A stretch of 45,132 nt of DNA. Source: an uncultured Roseobacter sp. Its GTDB lineage: Bacteria; Pseudomonadota; Alphaproteobacteria; Rhodobacterales; Rhodobacteraceae. The notes below the pieces were generated by a model, which was not told the DNA's origin, made no database searches, and saw only the letters and a program-made list of their open reading frames with translations. Positions 35,456 to 45,132 of the stretch are shown here, in pieces (the first letter of the stretch is position 1; each line of letters opens with the position of its first letter). Position numbers and translations under genes: made by a program. The DNA lies in assembly GCA_913054455.1 (NCBI GenBank), contig CAJXIL010000013.1, positions 1 through 45,132 of the forward strand, in the 5' to 3' direction.

Positions 35456-38400
35456 ATGAAGATCGAGCGTAAATTCACCACCGTAGGGCAGGACGCCTAT
35501 TCCAATCTGGATTTCATTTCGGCAACGTCGGAAATCCGAAACCCCGATGGAACTATCGTGTTCCGTCAGGAAAACATTGAGGTGCCTTCCAGCTGGAGCC
35601 AGGTCGCCAGCGATGTGATTGCTCAGAAGTATTTTCGCAAGGCCGGGGTTCCTGAGAGCCTGAAGAAGGTCAAAGAAGAGGGGGTGCCAGAATTTTTGTG
35701 GCGCTCGGTGCCTGCGGGTAAGAATGTTCCCACGGGCGGCGAAACCTCTTCAAAGCAGGTGTTCGATCGTTTGGCCGGTGCTTGGACCTATTGGGGCTGG
35801 AAAGGCGGCTACTTCTCCAATGAAGACGATGCCCGCGCCTATTTCGACGAGATGCGCCACATGCTCGCGACCCAGCGTGCCGCTCCCAACAGCCCGCAGT
35901 GGTTCAACACCGGTTTGCACTGGGCCTATGGTATTGATGGTCCTGCCCAGGGTCACCATTATGTTGATTACAAAACCGGCAAGCTGACCAAATCCACCAG
36001 CTCATACGAGCATCCGCAGCCCCATGCCTGTTTTATCCAATCTGTGGCCGATGATCTGGTAAACGATGGAGGCATTATGGACCTTTGGGTGCGCGAGGCG
36101 CGCCTGTTCAAATATGGCTCTGGCACGGGTACCAATTTTAGCCACCTGCGCGGCGAGGGCGAAGCTCTGTCCGGTGGCGGCAAATCCTCTGGTCTGATGG
36201 GTTTCCTAAAGATCGGTGACCGGGCTGCTGGCGCGATCAAATCAGGCGGGACAACCCGCCGTGCGGCCAAGATGGTTATCGTTGATGCGGATCATCCTGA
36301 TATCGAAGACTTTATCCAATGGAAGGTCATCGAGGAGCAGAAGGTTGCCGCCATTGTTGCGGGCTCAAAAATGCACGAAAAGATGCTGAATGGTATCTTT
36401 GAGGCGATCCGGTCCTGGGATGGCGCTGCAGCCGGTGCCTATGAACCTCAGGTCAACCCAGCGCTGAAAAAGGCTGTCCGCGAGGCCAAAAAGGTTGCTA
36501 TCCCTGAGACCTACGTCAAACGGGTGTTGGACTACGCCAAACAGGGCTATGACAGCATTGAATTCCCTACCTATGACACCGATTGGGATTCCGAGGCCTA
36601 TAGCTCTGTTTCGGGGCAGAACTCGAACAACTCGATCCGGGTCACCAATGCCTTCCTGCATGCGGTGAAAAAGGATGCCGACTGGCAGCTGATCAATCGG
36701 ACCGATGGCAAGGTTGCCAAAACCGTCAAGGCGCGGGATCTGTGGGAGAAGGTGGGCCACGCCGCCTGGGCCTGCGCCGATCCTGGCATTCAGTTCCATG
36801 ACACCGTGAATGAATGGCATACCTGCCCCAATGACGGTGAGATCCGTGGATCAAACCCTTGTTCTGAATATATGTTCCTGGATGATACCGCCTGCAACCT
36901 GGCCTCATTGAACCTGCTGACATTCTATAAGGATGGCAAGTTCCAGGCTGAGGACTACATGCATGCCTGCCGCCTGTGGACCGTGACACTGGAAATTTCG
37001 GTCACCATGGCGCAATTCCCCTCCAAGGAGATCGCGCAGCGCTCCTATGATTTCCGCACCCTGGGTCTTGGCTATGCCAATATCGGCGGGTTGCTGATGA
37101 ATATGGGCTACGGCTATGACAGCGAAGAAGGACGGGCGCTTTGTGGCTCGCTCACTGCGCTGATGACCGGCGTTGCCTATGCCACCTCTGCCGAGATGGC
37201 CTCTGAGCTTGGGGCTTTTGCGGGCTATGCCAAAAACGCCGATGCCATGCTGAAAGTCATTCGCAACCACCGCACCGCAGCGATGGGGAAGGCCACCGGC
37301 TATGAGGGCCTGTCGGTTCCGCCAGTGCCGCTGGATATTGCGGGTTGCCCGGATGCGCGGCTGGCGGATCTCGCTATGGGGGCCTGGGATGAGGCATTAG
37401 AGCTGGGCGAAAAGCATGGCTACCGCAATGCGCAGACCACAGTGATCGCACCTACCGGTACCATCGGCCTGGTGATGGATTGTGACACCACTGGCATCGA
37501 ACCAGACTTTGCTCTGGTGAAGTTCAAGAAACTGGCCGGGGGTGGCTATTTCAAGATCATCAACCGCTCGGTCCCCGCAGCGCTCGAAGGGCTGGGCTAT
37601 AGCTCGTCGCAGATCGAAGAGATTGTCTCTTATGCGGTGGGTCATGCCACCCTTGGCAATGCGCCGGGTATCAACCATACCTCGCTGACTGGTCACGGCT
37701 TTGGCCCAAGTGAATTGTCCAAGATTGACAGTGCCTTGGAGTCCGCTTTTGATATTCGCTTTGTGTTCAACCAATGGACCTTGGGTGAGGATTTCTGCAC
37801 CGGAGTGCTGGGTATCCCCGCGAAAAAGCTGAACGATCCCACCTTCGATCTGTTGCGCCACCTCGGTTTTTCCAAGGGTGATATTGACGCGGCCAACGAT
37901 CATGTTTGTGGCACCATGACCCTGGAAGGGGCGCCCCATCTGAAAGAAGAGCACTATCAGATCTTCGACTGCGCCAACCCCTGCGGAAAAAAGGGCAAGC
38001 GCTATCTCGGCGTAGAAAGCCATATTCGCATGATGGCCGCCGCCCAGAGCTTTATCTCTGGCGCCATTTCCAAAACCATCAATATGCCAAATGATGCCGA
38101 GATCGAAGAGTGCCAAAAGGCCTATGAGCTTAGCTGGTCCTTGGGCGTCAAGGCCAATGCGCTGTACCGCGATGGCTCTAAGTTGAGCCAGCCGTTGGCA
38201 GCAGCCCTGGTAGAGGATGATGACGAGGCCGCCGAGGTGTTGGAAACTGGCAATGTCCAAGAGAAAGCCGTTGTTCTCGCAGAGAAAATTGTTGAGAAGA
38301 TCGTCGTCAAGGAAGTGCTGAAATCCCACCGAACCAAGATGCCTCATCGCCGCAAAGGCTACACCCAGAAGGCGGTTGTCGGCGGTCACAAGGTCTATCT

Positions 38401-39103
38401 GCGGACCGGCGAATATGAGAGCGGCACACTGGGTGAGATCTTCATCGACATGCACAAAGAAGGTGCCGGTTTCCGGGCGATGATGAACAACTTTGCCATC
38501 GCGGTCTCAGTCGGTCTGCAATACGGCGTGCCGCTGGAAGAATTTGTTGATGCCTTCACCTTCACCAAATTCGAACCCGCGGGCATGGTGCAGGGCAATG
38601 ACTCGATCAAGAATGCCACCTCGGTTCTGGACTATGTGTTCCGCGAACTGGCGGTAAGCTATCTGGATCGCACCGATCTGGCCCATGTGAAGCCGCAAGG
38701 CCCAGCCTTTGACGACATCGGTCGTGGCGAGGAAGAAGGGGTTTCCAACCTGTCCGAGATCAGCGAAAGCGCGGCGACCCGTTCGCTGGAGGTTCTGAAA
38801 CAGATCTCGTCCACCGGCTATCTGCGCAAGCGTTTGCCACAGGATCTAGTCGTGCTTCAGGGCGGGCAGACAGCTGAAACTGGCCTGCTGGGGGATGGAA
38901 CTGCTCGGGACCCGGTTTCTGATCTGCAATCTTTGGTGCCAGAAACATCCATAGCGCCTGCTACCGGAATGGACGCGCGGACCAAGGCAAAAATGCAGGG
39001 CTATGAGGGTGAAGCCTGCGGTGAATGTGGCAATTACACTCTGGTTCGTAACGGGACCTGCATGAAGTGCAACACCTGCGGCAGTACCAGCGGCTGTTCG
39101 TGA
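35456..39103 (+). CDS. nrdJ: Adenosylcobalamin-dependent ribonucleotide reductase, class II
   Basis: A 1215-residue enzyme reducing ribonucleotides to deoxyribonucleotides with a B12-generated thiyl radical. The barrel holds HACFIQSV near residue 190, [14 protein letters not shown] near 215, and the radical-cysteine loop [18 protein letters not shown] near 466. The C-terminus ends in cysteine pairs (CGECGN, then [13 protein letters not shown]) for re-reduction and metal binding. AAGGGG lies seven bases before the ATG. Upstream are paired NrdR boxes, so it is probably repressed by NrdR when nucleotide pools are high. No cobalamin riboswitch is seen. The long length is the usual form in Rhodobacteraceae. 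Confidence 0.97.
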   Translation: MKIERKFTTVGQDAYSNLDFISATSEIRNPDGTIVFRQENIEVPSSWSQVASDVIAQKYFRKAGVPESLKKVKEEGVPEFLWRSVPAGKNVPTGGETSSKQVFDRLAGAWTYWGWKGGYFSNEDDARAYFDEMRHMLATQRAAPNSPQWFNTGLHWAYGIDGPAQGHHYVDYKTGKLTKSTSSYEHPQPHACFIQSVADDLVNDGGIMDLWVREARLFKYGSGTGTNFSHLRGEGEALSGGGKSSGLMGFLKIGDRAAGAIKSGGTTRRAAKMVIVDADHPDIEDFIQWKVIEEQKVAAIVAGSKMHEKMLNGIFEAIRSWDGAAAGAYEPQVNPALKKAVREAKKVAIPETYVKRVLDYAKQGYDSIEFPTYDTDWDSEAYSSVSGQNSNNSIRVTNAFLHAVKKDADWQLINRTDGKVAKTVKARDLWEKVGHAAWACADPGIQFHDTVNEWHTCPNDGEIRGSNPCSEYMFLDDTACNLASLNLLTFYKDGKFQAEDYMHACRLWTVTLEISVTMAQFPSKEIAQRSYDFRTLGLGYANIGGLLMNMGYGYDSEEGRALCGSLTALMTGVAYATSAEMASELGAFAGYAKNADAMLKVIRNHRTAAMGKATGYEGLSVPPVPLDIAGCPDARLADLAMGAWDEALELGEKHGYRNAQTTVIAPTGTIGLVMDCDTTGIEPDFALVKFKKLAGGGYFKIINRSVPAALEGLGYSSSQIEEIVSYAVGHATLGNAPGINHTSLTGHGFGPSELSKIDSALESAFDIRFVFNQWTLGEDFCTGVLGIPAKKLNDPTFDLLRHLGFSKGDIDAANDHVCGTMTLEGAPHLKEEHYQIFDCANPCGKKGKRYLGVESHIRMMAAAQSFISGAISKTINMPNDAEIEECQKAYELSWSLGVKANALYRDGSKLSQPLAAALVEDDDEAAEVLETGNVQEKAVVLAEKIVEKIVVKEVLKSHRTKMPHRRKGYTQKAVVGGHKVYLRTGEYESGTLGEIFIDMHKEGAGFRAMMNNFAIAVSVGLQYGVPLEEFVDAFTFTKFEPAGMVQGNDSIKNATSVLDYVFRELAVSYLDRTDLAHVKPQGPAFDDIGRGEEEGVSNLSEISESAATRSLEVLKQISSTGYLRKRLPQDLVVLQGGQTAETGLLGDGTARDPVSDLQSLVPETSIAPATGMDARTKAKMQGYEGEACGECGNYTLVRNGTCMKCNTCGSTSGCS

Positions 39104-39128
39104 TCGCAGCAACTCTCAGACATTCGGG

Positions 39129-39258
39129 GCGGCGCTGTCGCGCAGAAAAGACTGCGCCGCTTCGAACCCGATATCGTAGCGGTGCAGGGTTTTGCATCGC
39201 TACGCTTCGTTTTGCCTGGGTGGATGCGTCTTTTACCCAGAGCGCGAGCCCAACCTAC
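39129..39258. repeat. Hairpin-rich intergenic element, possibly a dispersed repeat
   Basis: Three stem-loops follow one another: GCGGCGC/GCGCCGC (39129-39160), GTAGCG-TGCA pairing with TGCA-CGCTAC (39176-39203), and CTGGGT/ACCCAG (39216-39240). The text GCTACGCTTCGTTTTGCCTGG and the later CCCAACCTACC resemble intergenic elements I recall as repeated in many proteobacterial genomes. No second copy is in this window. It may also end the convergent nrdJ and aldolase transcripts. Confidence 0.35.
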
Positions 39259-39936
39259 CTAACGCGTCTTAAGGCCATAATCTGAAAAGGCTTTTTTCGC
39301 TTCATTCATCTGCTTAGCATTTAGGATTTTTGGTGTTCCAATGCTGAGCGCGGTGACATAGCCCTTAGCCAGGGTCTCAAGCTCGATCATACGCCACAGG
39401 GCGCGTGCCAATGTGTCACCGGTTACCACGGCGCCGTGGTTGGCCATAAGGCAGGCAGATCTGTGTTCAAGCGCCCGGACCACAACGTTGGACAGATCCT
39501 GGGTGCCAAAGAGCGCATAATCGGCCACGGGAACGTCATCGCCACCAAAGGCCGCCACCATATAGTGACAGGCTGGGATAGGCTGATGGTTCATTGCCAA
39601 GGCCGTACAGTAGACCGGATGGGCGTGGACAACGGCCATTTCACCGGGCTTTGCCAATAAGATATCTCGGTGAAATTGCCACTCTGACGAGGGTTTCATC
39701 TGTCCCTCGGCCATTGGGGATCCGTCGAGCGGAATTAGAACCAACATATCGGGACGCATTTTTTCATAGTCGATACCGGACGGGGTGATCAGCATGCCAG
39801 TCTTGGTCCGCATAGAAATATTGCCTGAAACACCCTGATTGACGCCCGCGGCCTGCATGGCCAAGCAGGCATCAATGATGGCTTGCCGGGTTTCAGCCCT
39901 GTCTGAAAAGGGGCTTTGCATCAGATCAGGATCCAT
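39259..39936 (-). CDS. Class II aldolase/adducin family protein, probable 5-methylthioribulose-1-phosphate aldolase (Ald2-like)
   Basis: A 225-residue fuculose-phosphate-aldolase-like enzyme. Zinc ligands are His104 and His106 (VVHAHPVY) and His167 (MANHGAV), with catalytic Glu85 (SSEWQFH). SGNISMRT and [13 protein letters not shown] resemble FucA more than the dehydratase MtnB. It follows mtnA with overlap (ATG at 39936, inside the last mtnA codons). Next to mtnA the likely reaction is cleavage of 5-methylthioribulose-1-phosphate to dihydroxyacetone phosphate and methylthioacetaldehyde, the DHAP shunt for methylthioadenosine. Alternatives: a true fuculose-phosphate aldolase or MtnB. An upstream TTG (39942) and a later ATG (39921) are also in frame. 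Confidence 0.78.
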   Translation of the reverse strand: MDPDLMQSPFSDRAETRQAIIDACLAMQAAGVNQGVSGNISMRTKTGMLITPSGIDYEKMRPDMLVLIPLDGSPMAEGQMKPSSEWQFHRDILLAKPGEMAVVHAHPVYCTALAMNHQPIPACHYMVAAFGGDDVPVADYALFGTQDLSNVVVRALEHRSACLMANHGAVVTGDTLARALWRMIELETLAKGYVTALSIGTPKILNAKQMNEAKKAFSDYGLKTR

Positions 39937-41041
39937 TTGCAACCGCTGTTGCGGCCATTTCTGGGAACAGAGCAGCCAAGCCAGCCTCTGATGCTGCGCA
40001 AATGCCGCGTTCGGTGATCAAACCTGTCACCAGGTGGTTGGGGGTGACATCAAAAGCCGGGTTGGCGACTTCCGCTCCATTTGGTGTCACTTGCAGTGAA
40101 GATATGGCACCTTCGGCCGTTCGGCCTTGAATATGGCTCACTTCTTCGGCAGCGCGATCTTCAATTGGGATTTCTGCGACACTATCAGTGACGCTCCAGT
40201 CGATTGTCGGAGAGGGTAGGGCGACATAGAAGGGGATATCGTTGTCTCTTGCGGCCAGGGCTTTGAGGTAGGTGCCGATCTTGTTGCAGACATCCCCCTG
40301 GCGGGTGGTGCGATCGGTTCCGACGATCACCATATCAACCAGTCCATGTTGCATCAGATGGCCACCCGCATTGTCAGTGATATAGCTATGGGGGATGCCA
40401 TGGCTCCCGAGCTCCCAAGCGGTGAGCGCCCCCTGATTGCGTGGACGGGTCTCATCCACCCAGATATGCAGCGGAATACCCACATCATGGGCGTGGTACA
40501 TCGGGCTGGTGGCGGTGCCCCAGTCCACTGTCGCAATCCAACCGGCATTGCAATGGGTCAACAGGCGCACGGGGCTGCCGTCCGTTTTTTTTGCCGCGAT
40601 CTCTTGGATCACCTTCAATCCGTGTTGACCGATGCGCCGGTTGATCTCCACATCTTCCTCGGCGATCTCGTGGGCGAGCGAGAGCGCCGCCGCTTGCCGT
40701 TGATCCAAAGGCAAAGCTGAGAGCAAGTCACGACAGCGGTTCAACGCCCACCTGAGGTTGATTGCCGTGGGGCGCGTTTTGTTGAGGTCATCCCAGGATT
40801 GTTGCAAGGCCGCGTCACTGGGATCCAATCGCATGGCTAGGGCCATGCCATAGGCAGCGGTGGCTCCGATCAGGGGGGCACCGCGCACATGCATGTCCTT
40901 AATAGCGCGCGCGAAATCCTCCAGACTGTCCAGCTGCTCTACGCGGAATTCATGGGGTAGCCAGCGCTGATCAATAATCTGCAACGCTTCGGATTCCGCG
41001 TTCCACCAGAGGGATCTATAGGGCGTGCCGTCAACTTTCAT
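39926..41041 (-). CDS. mtnA: S-methyl-5-thioribose-1-phosphate isomerase
   Basis: Converts methylthioribose-1-phosphate to methylthioribulose-1-phosphate. It has 371 residues. [20 protein letters not shown] near residue 50 is the substrate loop. The catalytic Cys164 lies in [18 protein letters not shown], and Asp243 in [24 protein letters not shown] precedes the ATG. It overlaps the aldolase gene by 11 bases. mtnP, mtnK, mtnC and mtnD are not in the window. Confidence 0.96.
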   Translation of the reverse strand: MKVDGTPYRSLWWNAESEALQIIDQRWLPHEFRVEQLDSLEDFARAIKDMHVRGAPLIGATAAYGMALAMRLDPSDAALQQSWDDLNKTRPTAINLRWALNRCRDLLSALPLDQRQAAALSLAHEIAEEDVEINRRIGQHGLKVIQEIAAKKTDGSPVRLLTHCNAGWIATVDWGTATSPMYHAHDVGIPLHIWVDETRPRNQGALTAWELGSHGIPHSYITDNAGGHLMQHGLVDMVIVGTDRTTRQGDVCNKIGTYLKALAARDNDIPFYVALPSPTIDWSVTDSVAEIPIEDRAAEEVSHIQGRTAEGAISSLQVTPNGAEVANPAFDVTPNHLVTGLITERGICAASEAGLAALFPEMAATAVANGS

Positions 41042-41263
41042 AGGGTATCTCCGATAGGGTGCACTTCCTCTTTTTAGTCCTGAAAGGGTGTACAGGTTGG
41101 AAGGCGAGATGAGATGGGTCTGATCATAACATTATGACAGATGAATAGCGGAGTTATGAGGGTTATGGCGAGACAAAACAGGCTTTGCTCGGGGACCGGA
41201 TTATAGCTGATCCTTGGCCAGTCAGTTACGCATTCAGGTCGTTTCTGTGGAAAACACAGGATG

Positions 41264-41494
41264 TTATTGGCTGAGGTTACGGGCGCGAAGGCCTCGTTCG
41301 TAGGCAGCCGTGAGGATTATTTGCCATTTTCGCGGAGTTGAACGGTATTCGGGCTCCACATCAAAGTGCATAGACGCGTCAACACTGTCAGGGTTTTGTG
41401 GAATACGACGCGCCGTCTCTGATACACATCTTTCCAGGGACCAAAAGTCTTGCACCTTAGGATTGTTCGCTACTAGGTCGCTAAGTAAGATCAC
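41264..41494 (-). CDS. Possible small hypothetical protein
   Basis: A 76-codon frame starting at GTG with AGAAGGA eight bases upstream. The product is mixed and soluble (begins MILLSDLVAN, ends ERGLRARNLSQ), with no signal peptide, membrane helix or known domain. I do not recognise it. It lies in a 930-bp gap between mtnA and the transporter. A small CTGTG/CACAG hairpin follows its stop. Confidence 0.4.
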   Translation of the reverse strand: MILLSDLVANNPKVQDFWSLERCVSETARRIPQNPDSVDASMHFDVEPEYRSTPRKWQIILTAAYERGLRARNLSQ

Positions 41495-41970
41495 TTCATT
41501 TTTCCTTCTGGAGGATCATGAGAATCGCCCTAAGGTTGTTCAAAATATTTGGATAATAACTAAACAGTTCTGAACTTCGTGTCATTAATACATTTGTGAT
41601 CAGAACGGTTTTTGTCAGTTTTGCTCAAGTGTTGAAAAATCGTGCCACAGCGAAGGATCTGGTTGAGATCGCTCTTGCCTTTCGGTGCGACACTCTGCCA
41701 CAGTGCTGCGACTCTTGAGGGGGAGGGCATGGGGAAAAATGACGGGCTTTTGTCACATGCGCGAAAAGCACCGTTTCATTCACTTAGCTTGGTTTTGAAG
41801 CAGTTGACAGGCTTGGCCCCCAGCGGGCTAGCTTAGAGCGTGCGATCAGATCACCCCTCTTTCGTCACAATGGTCGTCAGGCCTGTGAGGGACAAGAGTG
41901 TGTGTAGTCGTCGTCGCCCCAACGTAGGGCGTCGAAATTTCATGAAAAATATCCTGGGAGAGATCTAAAC
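41495..41970. other. Leader region of the TAXI-TRAP operon
   Basis: No convincing gene. A 64-codon plus-strand frame at 41642 starts at GTG and has no family likeness. The stretch carries the likely transporter promoter near 41804 and an untranslated leader of about 130 nt. Confidence 0.45.
41804..41833 (+). promoter_or_regulatory. Probable promoter of the TAXI-TRAP genes
   Basis: A perfect -35 TTGACA (41804-41809) is followed, after 17-18 bp, by a weak -10 (GCTAGC/CTAGCT). Strong -35 and loose -10 boxes are usual in alphaproteobacterial housekeeping promoters. The start codon is about 140 bp downstream. Confidence 0.5.
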
Positions 41971-42936
41971 ATGAAACATACGAAACTTACCGTTGGCGCC
42001 TTTGTTGCTGCTGCCTTTATGGCTCCAGCTGCTCAGGCTCAGGAATATATCACCATCGGGACCGGCGGTGTGACCGGTGTTTACTATCCAACCGGTGGCG
42101 CGATCTGCCGTCTGGTTAACAAGAGCCGCAAAGAGCACGGTTTTAAATGTGCCGTGGAATCCACAGGTGGCTCTGTCTACAACATCAACACCATTCGCGA
42201 AGGCGAACTGCAGTTTGGCGTTGCGCAGTCTGACTGGCAGCATCATGCCTATCACGGCACCTCAAAGTTCTCTGAAAAGGGCGCTTATGAAGGTCTGCGC
42301 GCGGTATTCTCTGTGCACCCAGAGCCCTTCACCGTTGTGGCACGTGCCGACGCGGGTATCACCACCTTTGACGACCTGAAAGGCAAGCGCGTCAACATCG
42401 GCAACCCAGGGTCCGGCCAGCGTGGCACCATGGAAGTTCTGATGGGCGCCAAAGGCTGGGGCATGGAAGACTTCGCTCTGGCTACCGAGCTGAAGGCCGC
42501 CGAGCAGTCCGCAGCCCTGTGTGACAACCAAATTGATGCCATGGTTTACACCGTTGGTCACCCATCGGGTTCCATCCAGGAAGCAACCACTGCCTGTGAT
42601 TCCGTATTGGTCACTGTGGATGGCGATGCCGTCACCAAACTGGTTGACGACAATGCCTTTTACCGGACTGCGACTATCCCCGGCGGCATGTACCGTGGTT
42701 CAGATGCGGATACCCAGACCTTTGGTGTTGGTGCAACCTTCGTCTCCTCTACCGATGTTCCAGAGGAAGCGGTCTATGCGGTTGTGAAATCTGTGTTTGA
42801 AAACTTTGACGCTTTCCGGAAACTGCACCCTGCCTTTGCAAATCTGAAGGCCGAAGAGATGATTGCCGATGGCCTCTCTGCACCATTGCATGACGGCGCG
42901 GCGAAATACTACCGTGAACAGGGTTGGATTGAATAA
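41971..42936 (+). CDS. TAXI-family TRAP transporter substrate-binding protein
   Basis: A 321-residue periplasmic binding protein. The signal peptide ends at about residue 23 (AAQAQ). The TAXI-family landmarks are [20 protein letters not shown] near residue 28, [25 protein letters not shown], and [12 protein letters not shown] near 148. It delivers a carboxylate or amino-acid-like substrate (unknown) to the fused permease 146 bp downstream. GGGAGA precedes the ATG. A hairpin after the stop probably lets this gene be made in excess over the permease. Confidence 0.93.
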   Translation: MKHTKLTVGAFVAAAFMAPAAQAQEYITIGTGGVTGVYYPTGGAICRLVNKSRKEHGFKCAVESTGGSVYNINTIREGELQFGVAQSDWQHHAYHGTSKFSEKGAYEGLRAVFSVHPEPFTVVARADAGITTFDDLKGKRVNIGNPGSGQRGTMEVLMGAKGWGMEDFALATELKAAEQSAALCDNQIDAMVYTVGHPSGSIQEATTACDSVLVTVDGDAVTKLVDDNAFYRTATIPGGMYRGSDADTQTFGVGATFVSSTDVPEEAVYAVVKSVFENFDAFRKLHPAFANLKAEEMIADGLSAPLHDGAAKYYREQGWIE

Positions 42937-42952
42937 TAGATCCAACGGATTA

Positions 42953-42981
42953 GGAAGGGGCGCGGTTTCGTGCCCCTTTCC
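42953..42981 (+). terminator. Attenuating hairpin between binding protein and permease genes
   Basis: GGAAGGGGC pairs with GCCCCTTTCC (one bulge), with an inner CG/CG and a GTTT loop, then a short T-rich tail. It lies 17 bp after the binding-protein stop and before the same-strand permease, so partial termination is likely. Confidence 0.65.
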
Positions 42982-43082
42982 ATTTACGAGGGGGTGCCCC
43001 CCAAAACCAATAAAATCAGACGAGGCGCCGATTAGGGGGCTTTTCCCAACACGACAGCCTTGGTCTGTATGGGAGATTATCC

Positions 43083-45132
43083 ATGACATCCGATGTTCAG
43101 GGAAATCGACCGCTTAGCGAAGATGAACTGCAGGATCTGGTTGCCTCCTCTGATGCGGGTGCGCGCAACCCGGTTGGAGCTGTGGGACTGTCCCTTGCTG
43201 TCATCGCTGTAAGCTGGTCCGTTTTTCAAGTCATACTGGCTTCGCCTCTGGCAAACTATTTGCTTCCGGGAGCCGTCAACAATAACTCGCGCCTGATCCA
43301 TCTTGCCTTCGCATTGATGCTTGGGTTTATGGCCTATCCCGCGATGGGCCGTGAAAGTCGCAATCTGATTTCCTTTGCACTTGGTCACCTTGGAACAGTG
43401 CTTGGACTTGGCGCCTTTACCGTCGCAGTGATGGTCACGGTTTCGCCGGATATCTCCATGAATGTGGCTGTTGGAATTGGGGCAGTGGTCGCGCTGGCCT
43501 TGGTCACCCCGACCTTCCTCAACGGGAAAGGCGTCGCCAGCAAGATCGAGCGCCTTGCCAGCACCTTAGGCATGTTCGGTGCCATTCTCGTCCTGTCTTA
43601 CAGCGCCTTTGCAATTCTCGGGCAATATCTCTTGGGTGGTTGGAGCACCTCTTTGCAGATCGCCGCGCTTATCCTTGGGCTTGTCGTCGGTGGTTGGTTC
43701 GTTCTTTCCTATCTTCGTCAATGGGATACGCCAGAGAGCGATTTTGTCCCAGTCCAGGATTGGGCGCTGGCAGGTGCTGGTGTCTTTGTCTCCATCTATG
43801 GGTTTTTGAACTACCAAAAAATCGTCGACAGTGGCGGTTTGGCAGACGACATCGATAAATTCTACGCGCTCGCGGGTCTGCTGATCCTGTTCGAGGCCGC
43901 GCGCCGCGCGCTTGGGCCAGCGATGGCGATCATCGCCACGATCTTCCTGGCCTATGTGTTTTTTGGCTCCTCTGAATGGGTGCCCGAAGTCATTCGCTGG
44001 AAGGGCGCCAGCCTGAAAAAAGCTATGAGCCATATGTGGATCACCTCCGAAGGGGTCTTTGGCATCGCTCTAGGTGTGTCGACCAAATTTGTCTTTCTTT
44101 TTGTACTCTTCGGGGCCCTTCTTGATAAGGCAGGCGCTGGGAACTACTTTATCAAGATGGCCTTTGGTGCCTTGGGTCACCTGCGCGGCGGCCCGGCCAA
44201 AGCAGCCGTTGTGGGCTCTGCTGCAACCGGTCTTATTTCTGGTTCCTCAATCGCCAATGTTGTTACCACTGGCACCTTTACGATCCCGCTGATGAAACGC
44301 GTCGGGTTCTCTTCGGAACAGGCCGGTTCGGTTGAAGTGGCTTCCTCGGTCAATGGCCAGATCATGCCACCCGTCATGGGGGCTGCGGCCTTCTTGATGG
44401 TGGAATATGTGGGCATCTCTTACGTTGAGGTGATCACCCATGCTTTCCTGCCCGCGGCAATTTCCTACATCGCGCTGGTCTATATCGTGCATCTTGAGGC
44501 GGTGAAGCGGAATATGCCCACCCTGGGTAACCGCGAAGTCCATATGGCGCGCACTATCCTGGGTATGGCCAGCTTCTTTGCTGTCTTTGCCGGCCTATGC
44601 TATGGCAGCCAGTTCCCGGTGGAAGCGGCCTATCGATGGGTGCCCAGCTTTGCCGGAGTGCTGATGTTTGGCGTGGTCTTTGCCATCTATGTGGCACTGG
44701 TTGCCTTGGCAGCCGGTATTCCAGATCTGGAACCCGATGATCCCAATGCCAAAGAGGTGGAGCTGCCCGATATTGCTAAGATCTACAAGGCGGGTCTGCA
44801 CTACTTACTGCCCATTGTGGTGCTGGTCTATTTCCTGATGATCGAGCAGAAATCCCCAGGTCTTTCGGCCTTCTGGGCCACGGCGCTGCTCTTTGTGATC
44901 CTGTTGACTCAGAAACCTATCAAGGCCTTTTTCCGCAACCAAAGCAACATGATGTCGACCTTTGTTGAGGGCTGCCATGACCTGTGGAGCGGCTTGATTG
45001 ATGGCTCGCGCAACATGATCGGGATTGCACTGGCCACCGCCACCGCCGGCGTCATCGTCGGCACCGTGACACTAACTGGGGTGGGCCAGGTGATGGCCGA
45101 TCTGGTTGAGACCATGGCCTATGGGCTCACCT
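43083..45132 (+). CDS. TRAP transporter fused permease (4TM/12TM), partial at window end
   Basis: The reading frame is open for 683 codons to the window edge; the C-terminus is missing. A short cytoplasmic start (MTSDVQGNRPLSEDELQDL) precedes about 4-6 helices of DctQ type. The large DctM-type part follows, with LFGALLDKAGAGNYFIKMAFG near residue 344, GGPAKAAVVGSAATGLISGSS near 369 and ASSVNGQIMPPVMGAAAF near 421. It drives sodium- or proton-linked uptake of the ligand held by the TAXI protein. GGGAG lies before the ATG. Family members are often about 850 residues, so perhaps 170 are missing. Confidence 0.93.
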   Translation, partial: MTSDVQGNRPLSEDELQDLVASSDAGARNPVGAVGLSLAVIAVSWSVFQVILASPLANYLLPGAVNNNSRLIHLAFALMLGFMAYPAMGRESRNLISFALGHLGTVLGLGAFTVAVMVTVSPDISMNVAVGIGAVVALALVTPTFLNGKGVASKIERLASTLGMFGAILVLSYSAFAILGQYLLGGWSTSLQIAALILGLVVGGWFVLSYLRQWDTPESDFVPVQDWALAGAGVFVSIYGFLNYQKIVDSGGLADDIDKFYALAGLLILFEAARRALGPAMAIIATIFLAYVFFGSSEWVPEVIRWKGASLKKAMSHMWITSEGVFGIALGVSTKFVFLFVLFGALLDKAGAGNYFIKMAFGALGHLRGGPAKAAVVGSAATGLISGSSIANVVTTGTFTIPLMKRVGFSSEQAGSVEVASSVNGQIMPPVMGAAAFLMVEYVGISYVEVITHAFLPAAISYIALVYIVHLEAVKRNMPTLGNREVHMARTILGMASFFAVFAGLCYGSQFPVEAAYRWVPSFAGVLMFGVVFAIYVALVALAAGIPDLEPDDPNAKEVELPDIAKIYKAGLHYLLPIVVLVYFLMIEQKSPGLSAFWATALLFVILLTQKPIKAFFRNQSNMMSTFVEGCHDLWSGLIDGSRNMIGIALATATAGVIVGTVTLTGVGQVMADLVETMAYGLT

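Noticed and set aside
37397-38455. 352-codon minus-strand frame inside nrdJ
   Set aside because: Shadow of nrdJ codon usage; it covers conserved enzyme sequence and has no recognisable domain.
41056-41093. Direct repeats AGGGTGCAC and AGGGTGTAC before mtnA
   Set aside because: Only nine bases with a mismatch, 29 bp apart; too weak to claim an operator or riboswitch.
41642-41836. 64-codon plus-strand frame before the transporter
   Set aside because: GTG start without a ribosome site, and it overlaps the likely -35 and -10 boxes of the TRAP promoter.
1-45132. CRISPR arrays, insertion sequences, prophage or integron elements
   Set aside because: No regular direct repeats, transposase, integrase or terminal inverted repeats were seen; gene content is housekeeping throughout.

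Overview
The window looks like ordinary chromosome from a marine alphaproteobacterium of the Roseobacter group (Rhodobacteraceae). This is inferred from gene content and order (trpGD-ung-trpC-moaC-moeA-lexA, comEC facing away from gltX, a ppiD-trpE pair, class II nrdJ), from a GTTC-N7-GTTC SOS box of the alphaproteobacterial kind, and from moderately high GC. I see no phage, insertion sequence, CRISPR array, toxin-antitoxin pair or defence island. About 34 protein genes and one tRNA gene are supported.

Layout. 1-5 kb: a LysR-type regulator diverges from a large fused indolepyruvate/2-oxoacid ferredoxin oxidoreductase gene, with a 19-bp T-N11-A dyad between them. 5-12 kb (+ strand): an acyltransferase, murI, argC, the cytochrome c maturation genes ccmE, ccmF and ccmH, and a PaaG-like enoyl-CoA hydratase. 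12-16 kb (- strand): a small RTX-like acidic protein, gltA and gltX, then comEC on the + strand. 18-24 kb (- strand): trpG-trpD-ung-trpC-moaC-moeA, closely packed, followed by lexA with its own SOS box. 24-29.5 kb: a divergent polysaccharide deacetylase (+) converges on ppiD-trpE (-) at a shared bidirectional terminator. 29.6-32.4 kb (- strand): an aminotransferase, xanthine phosphoribosyltransferase and fabI. 32.5-34.5 kb (+ strand): pdxH, a double cold-shock-domain protein, a DUF192 protein and tRNA-Pro(UGG). 34.5-35.5 kb: almost 1 kb without a convincing gene but rich in dyads, ending in a tandem NrdR-box pair before nrdJ (35.5-39.1 kb). 39-41 kb (- strand): mtnA followed by a fuculose-phosphate-aldolase-like gene, the signature of a methylthioadenosine DHAP shunt. 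42-45 kb (+ strand): a TAXI-TRAP transporter, whose permease runs off the window.

How the genes work together. Most modules are housekeeping: tryptophan and arginine synthesis, the citrate cycle, molybdenum cofactor, haem attachment to c-type cytochromes, fatty acid synthesis, deoxyribonucleotide supply and DNA repair. The more informative signals are regulatory: the LysR dyad, the LexA box, the NrdR box pair, and hairpins separating ccmE from ccmF and the TRAP binding protein from its permease. The items most worth following are the mtnA-aldolase pair, the structured non-coding stretch upstream of nrdJ, and a hairpin-rich, possibly repeated element after nrdJ. I did not find a clearly new multi-gene system.
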